The notes beneath the pieces were generated by a model, which worked only from the letters and a program-made list of their open reading frames with translations, was not told where the DNA came from and ran no database searches. From Proteobacteria bacterium UBA2363 (GTDB lineage Bacteria > Pseudomonadota > Gammaproteobacteria > Xanthomonadales > UBA2363): a stretch of DNA of 52,786 nucleotides. A program made the position numbers and the translations under genes. Numbering within the stretch: the first letter of the stretch is position 1; every line of letters starts with the position of its first letter. The DNA is taken from assembly GCA_002344355.1 (NCBI GenBank), contig DDTN01000048.1, positions 1 through 52,786 of the forward strand. Reading direction: 5' to 3'. Of this stretch, positions 49,217 through 52,786 are shown piece by piece.

Positions 49217-50458
49217 TCAGCCGCCCGGGTGGCCCAGCCCTGCGCCCGCGTCGGCGCGGTCCTGCCAGCGCGTCCTGGCCGCCGTGCCGGCATCGTCCTC
49301 GGGGCACTGCACGGTGCGGTTGCGGCCGCCCGCCTTGGCCAGGTACAGGGCGCGGTCGGCGCGTTCGCGCAGGCTGTCGAGGTCGTCGCCGGCGCGGTTG
49401 CGGGCCACGCCGATCGACACCGTCAGGTCGGCCAGGTCGTCGCGCGCGCACTCGTGCTGCACGCCCTGGCGGATGCGCTCGGCGATCGCCGCGCCGGCGC
49501 CGGCATGGCCCCCCGAGATCAGCACGGCGAACTCGTCGCCGCCCAGCCGGCCGATCAGGTCGCGCGGCCGCAGGTAGCGCTCCAGGCAGGCGACCAGGGC
49601 GGCCAGGGCGCGATCGCCGGTGGCATGGCCGTGGCGGTCGTTGATCGCCTTGAAGCCGTCCAGGTCGACCAGCAGCAGGCAGGCCTTGCCGGGCGCGGCG
49701 CGGCGCAGGCGCCGCTGGGCCGCCTCGATGAAGGCGGTGCGCGAGGCCGCGCCGGTCAGCTCGTCGACGGTGGCCTGGCGGTGCCAGCGCCGCACCACCC
49801 GTTCGGTGCCGGCCAGCACGAAGGCCATGGTCGCCATCAGCGGCCCGAGCAGGGCCAGGCCCAGCACCAGGCTGTGGCTGGTCGGCTGCGCCAGCCAGGT
49901 GCGCTGCCAGGCGGCCTCCGGCGCCAGCAGCAGGATGGCGGCGCGACCGCCCAGCAGCAGCGCCGACAGGCAGAAAGAGGTGGCCAGCAGCCCCATCGGC
50001 ACCTCCAGGCGGCGCCGGCGCGGCACGTCGCCCAGGCACAGCAGGGCGGTGGCGGCAGCGGCCAGCGCGCACATCAGGCTGAGCAGGCCGGTGCGCATCG
50101 GCGTGTCCGGGGCGAGCAGGTACCAGCCCAGCGTCGCCAGGGCGACCGCCAGCACCGGCAGGAACTGCCACGCGGCCGGGGCGATCGTGCCGCGCAGCAC
50201 CAGCACCGCATGCAGGTGGCCGATGAAGGCGGTCATGATCAGCGGCTTGGCCAGTACCGCCACGGCCGCCGGCAGGGTGTCCCCGGCCAGCTCCAGCAGG
50301 CACCAGCCCAGCGGTCCGGCGACCAGCGCGAACGCCCATTGCCGCAGGGCCGGCGCCAGCGGCCGCGGCTGCCGCCGCGCGGCGTCGACCAGCGCGGTCG
50401 CCATGGCCGAGGCCAGGACCAGCAGGATGACGGCGGTGGCGAGGGGGTCGATGCGCAT
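49217..50458 (-). CDS. membrane diguanylate cyclase (GGDEF)
   Basis: A 413-residue enzyme that makes cyclic di-GMP from two GTP. The N-terminal 235 residues form seven or eight membrane helices with short loops (about 5-25, 37-57, 65-85, 95-115, 120-140, 150-170, 190-215) and no known sensing domain. The GGDEF domain (about 250-400) has DELTGAASRTAF, LLVDLDGFKAINDRHGHATGD and the active-site GRLGGDEFAVL. RPRD ends five residues before GGDEF, giving a proper inhibitory I-site. The active site is complete, so the enzyme should be functional. It is placed between yfiH and clpB, where it interrupts a conserved order. Confidence 0.92.
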   Translation of the reverse strand: MRIDPLATAVILLVLASAMATALVDAARRQPRPLAPALRQWAFALVAGPLGWCLLELAGDTLPAAVAVLAKPLIMTAFIGHLHAVLVLRGTIAPAAWQFLPVLAVALATLGWYLLAPDTPMRTGLLSLMCALAAAATALLCLGDVPRRRRLEVPMGLLATSFCLSALLLGGRAAILLLAPEAAWQRTWLAQPTSHSLVLGLALLGPLMATMAFVLAGTERVVRRWHRQATVDELTGAASRTAFIEAAQRRLRRAAPGKACLLLVDLDGFKAINDRHGHATGDRALAALVACLERYLRPRDLIGRLGGDEFAVLISGGHAGAGAAIAERIRQGVQHECARDDLADLTVSIGVARNRAGDDLDSLRERADRALYLAKAGGRNRTVQCPEDDAGTAARTRWQDRADAGAGLGHPGG

Positions 50459-50587
50459 GTGGAAATCGCGGGGGCGCCGCGACGCTAGCACAGGTCCTGG
50501 CGGCTGCCTGCCCGGCGCGCAGGCGGAGCGGCGGGGCGGGCGCAGGGAGCGTCCGCGGCACCGGGCGCCCGGCCGCCGGCTGCGCGG

Positions 50588-50617
50588 CTTGAATCCGGCC
50601 CGTCCCGGCCGCACCTA
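50588..50617 (+). promoter_or_regulatory. candidate sigma32 (heat-shock) promoter of clpB
   Basis: CTTGAA (50588-50593), a 15-base spacer and CCGCACCTA (50609-50617), which matches 6 of the 8 fixed positions of the CCCCATNTA element. It lies 43 bases before the start codon. ClpB is a classic sigma32 gene. Confidence 0.55.
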
Positions 50618-50659
50618 GCCGTCGTTGCCGGCGCGCCGCCGGCGTCCCGGATCGCCGCC

Positions 50660-52786
<2,127 letters not shown>

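Overview
This is a very GC-rich, gene-dense chromosomal window. It most likely comes from a gammaproteobacterium of the Xanthomonadales/Lysobacterales. The clues are a metX-metB-hom operon behind an S-box (SAM-I) riboswitch, an aroK-aroB block close to hemE, a bamD/rluD-yfiH-clpB neighbourhood and a tesA/ybbA-ybbP divergon. Three large secreted proteins with DUF11-like or beta-helix architecture also share a short C-terminal tail of the form D-x-I/V-F-x-x-G/D-F. No rRNA or tRNA gene was seen.

Layout. 1-2.3 kb: short hairpin repeats, a secreted M23 peptidase and a SAM-dependent methyltransferase, both on the minus strand. 2.3-6.9 kb: a tightly coupled four-gene operon of membrane GTPase, periplasmic YceI, a cytochrome b561-YceI fusion and a second membrane GTPase. 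7.1-10.5 kb: a large secreted subtilase and a glutaredoxin-like protein. 10.6-15.3 kb: L-serine ammonia-lyase, with a heptamer tandem repeat abutting its start, and a large secreted delta-60/P-domain/DUF11-like protein. 15.4-19.0 kb: metX-metB-hom with a clear SAM-I riboswitch, a sigma70-type promoter and a 24-bp perfect palindrome beside the -35 box. 19.0-22.9 kb: a giant hybrid sensor kinase. 23.0-29.7 kb: housekeeping genes (hemE, pirin, aroB, aroK, pdxH) mixed with a WGR-like protein, an exosortase H-like protein, dodecin and a response regulator. 29.8-34.0 kb: potassium uptake (kup, trkH/ktrB-like, trkA/ktrA-like). 34.1-40.7 kb: a DUF486 membrane protein and an ECF sigma factor, Ser/Thr kinase-TPR and secreted beta-helix series. 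40.8-42.2 kb: a low-GC island that looks like an integron cassette array without an integrase. 42.5-52.8 kb: ybbP-ybbA/tesA, bamD/rluD-yfiH, a diguanylate cyclase and clpB, which is cut by the window end.

A family of long inverted repeats with GGGGTCAGAGTC arms (REP/BIME-like) occurs seven times. All copies lie between 31.7 and 42.5 kb, several have duplicated arms, and most sit exactly at gene 3' ends. A second, looser intergenic repeat of about 100 bp is visible at 7.0, 27.3 and perhaps 49.1 kb.

How the genes work together: the met operon supplies homoserine, O-acylhomoserine and cystathionine under SAM feedback. aroK-aroB carry out shikimate-pathway steps. kup and trkHA provide two routes of K+ entry. 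The sigma factor and kinase form a regulatory pair that may control the neighbouring secreted protein. The least described parts are the GTPase/YceI/b561 operon, the shared C-terminal tails of the secreted proteins and the cassette array.
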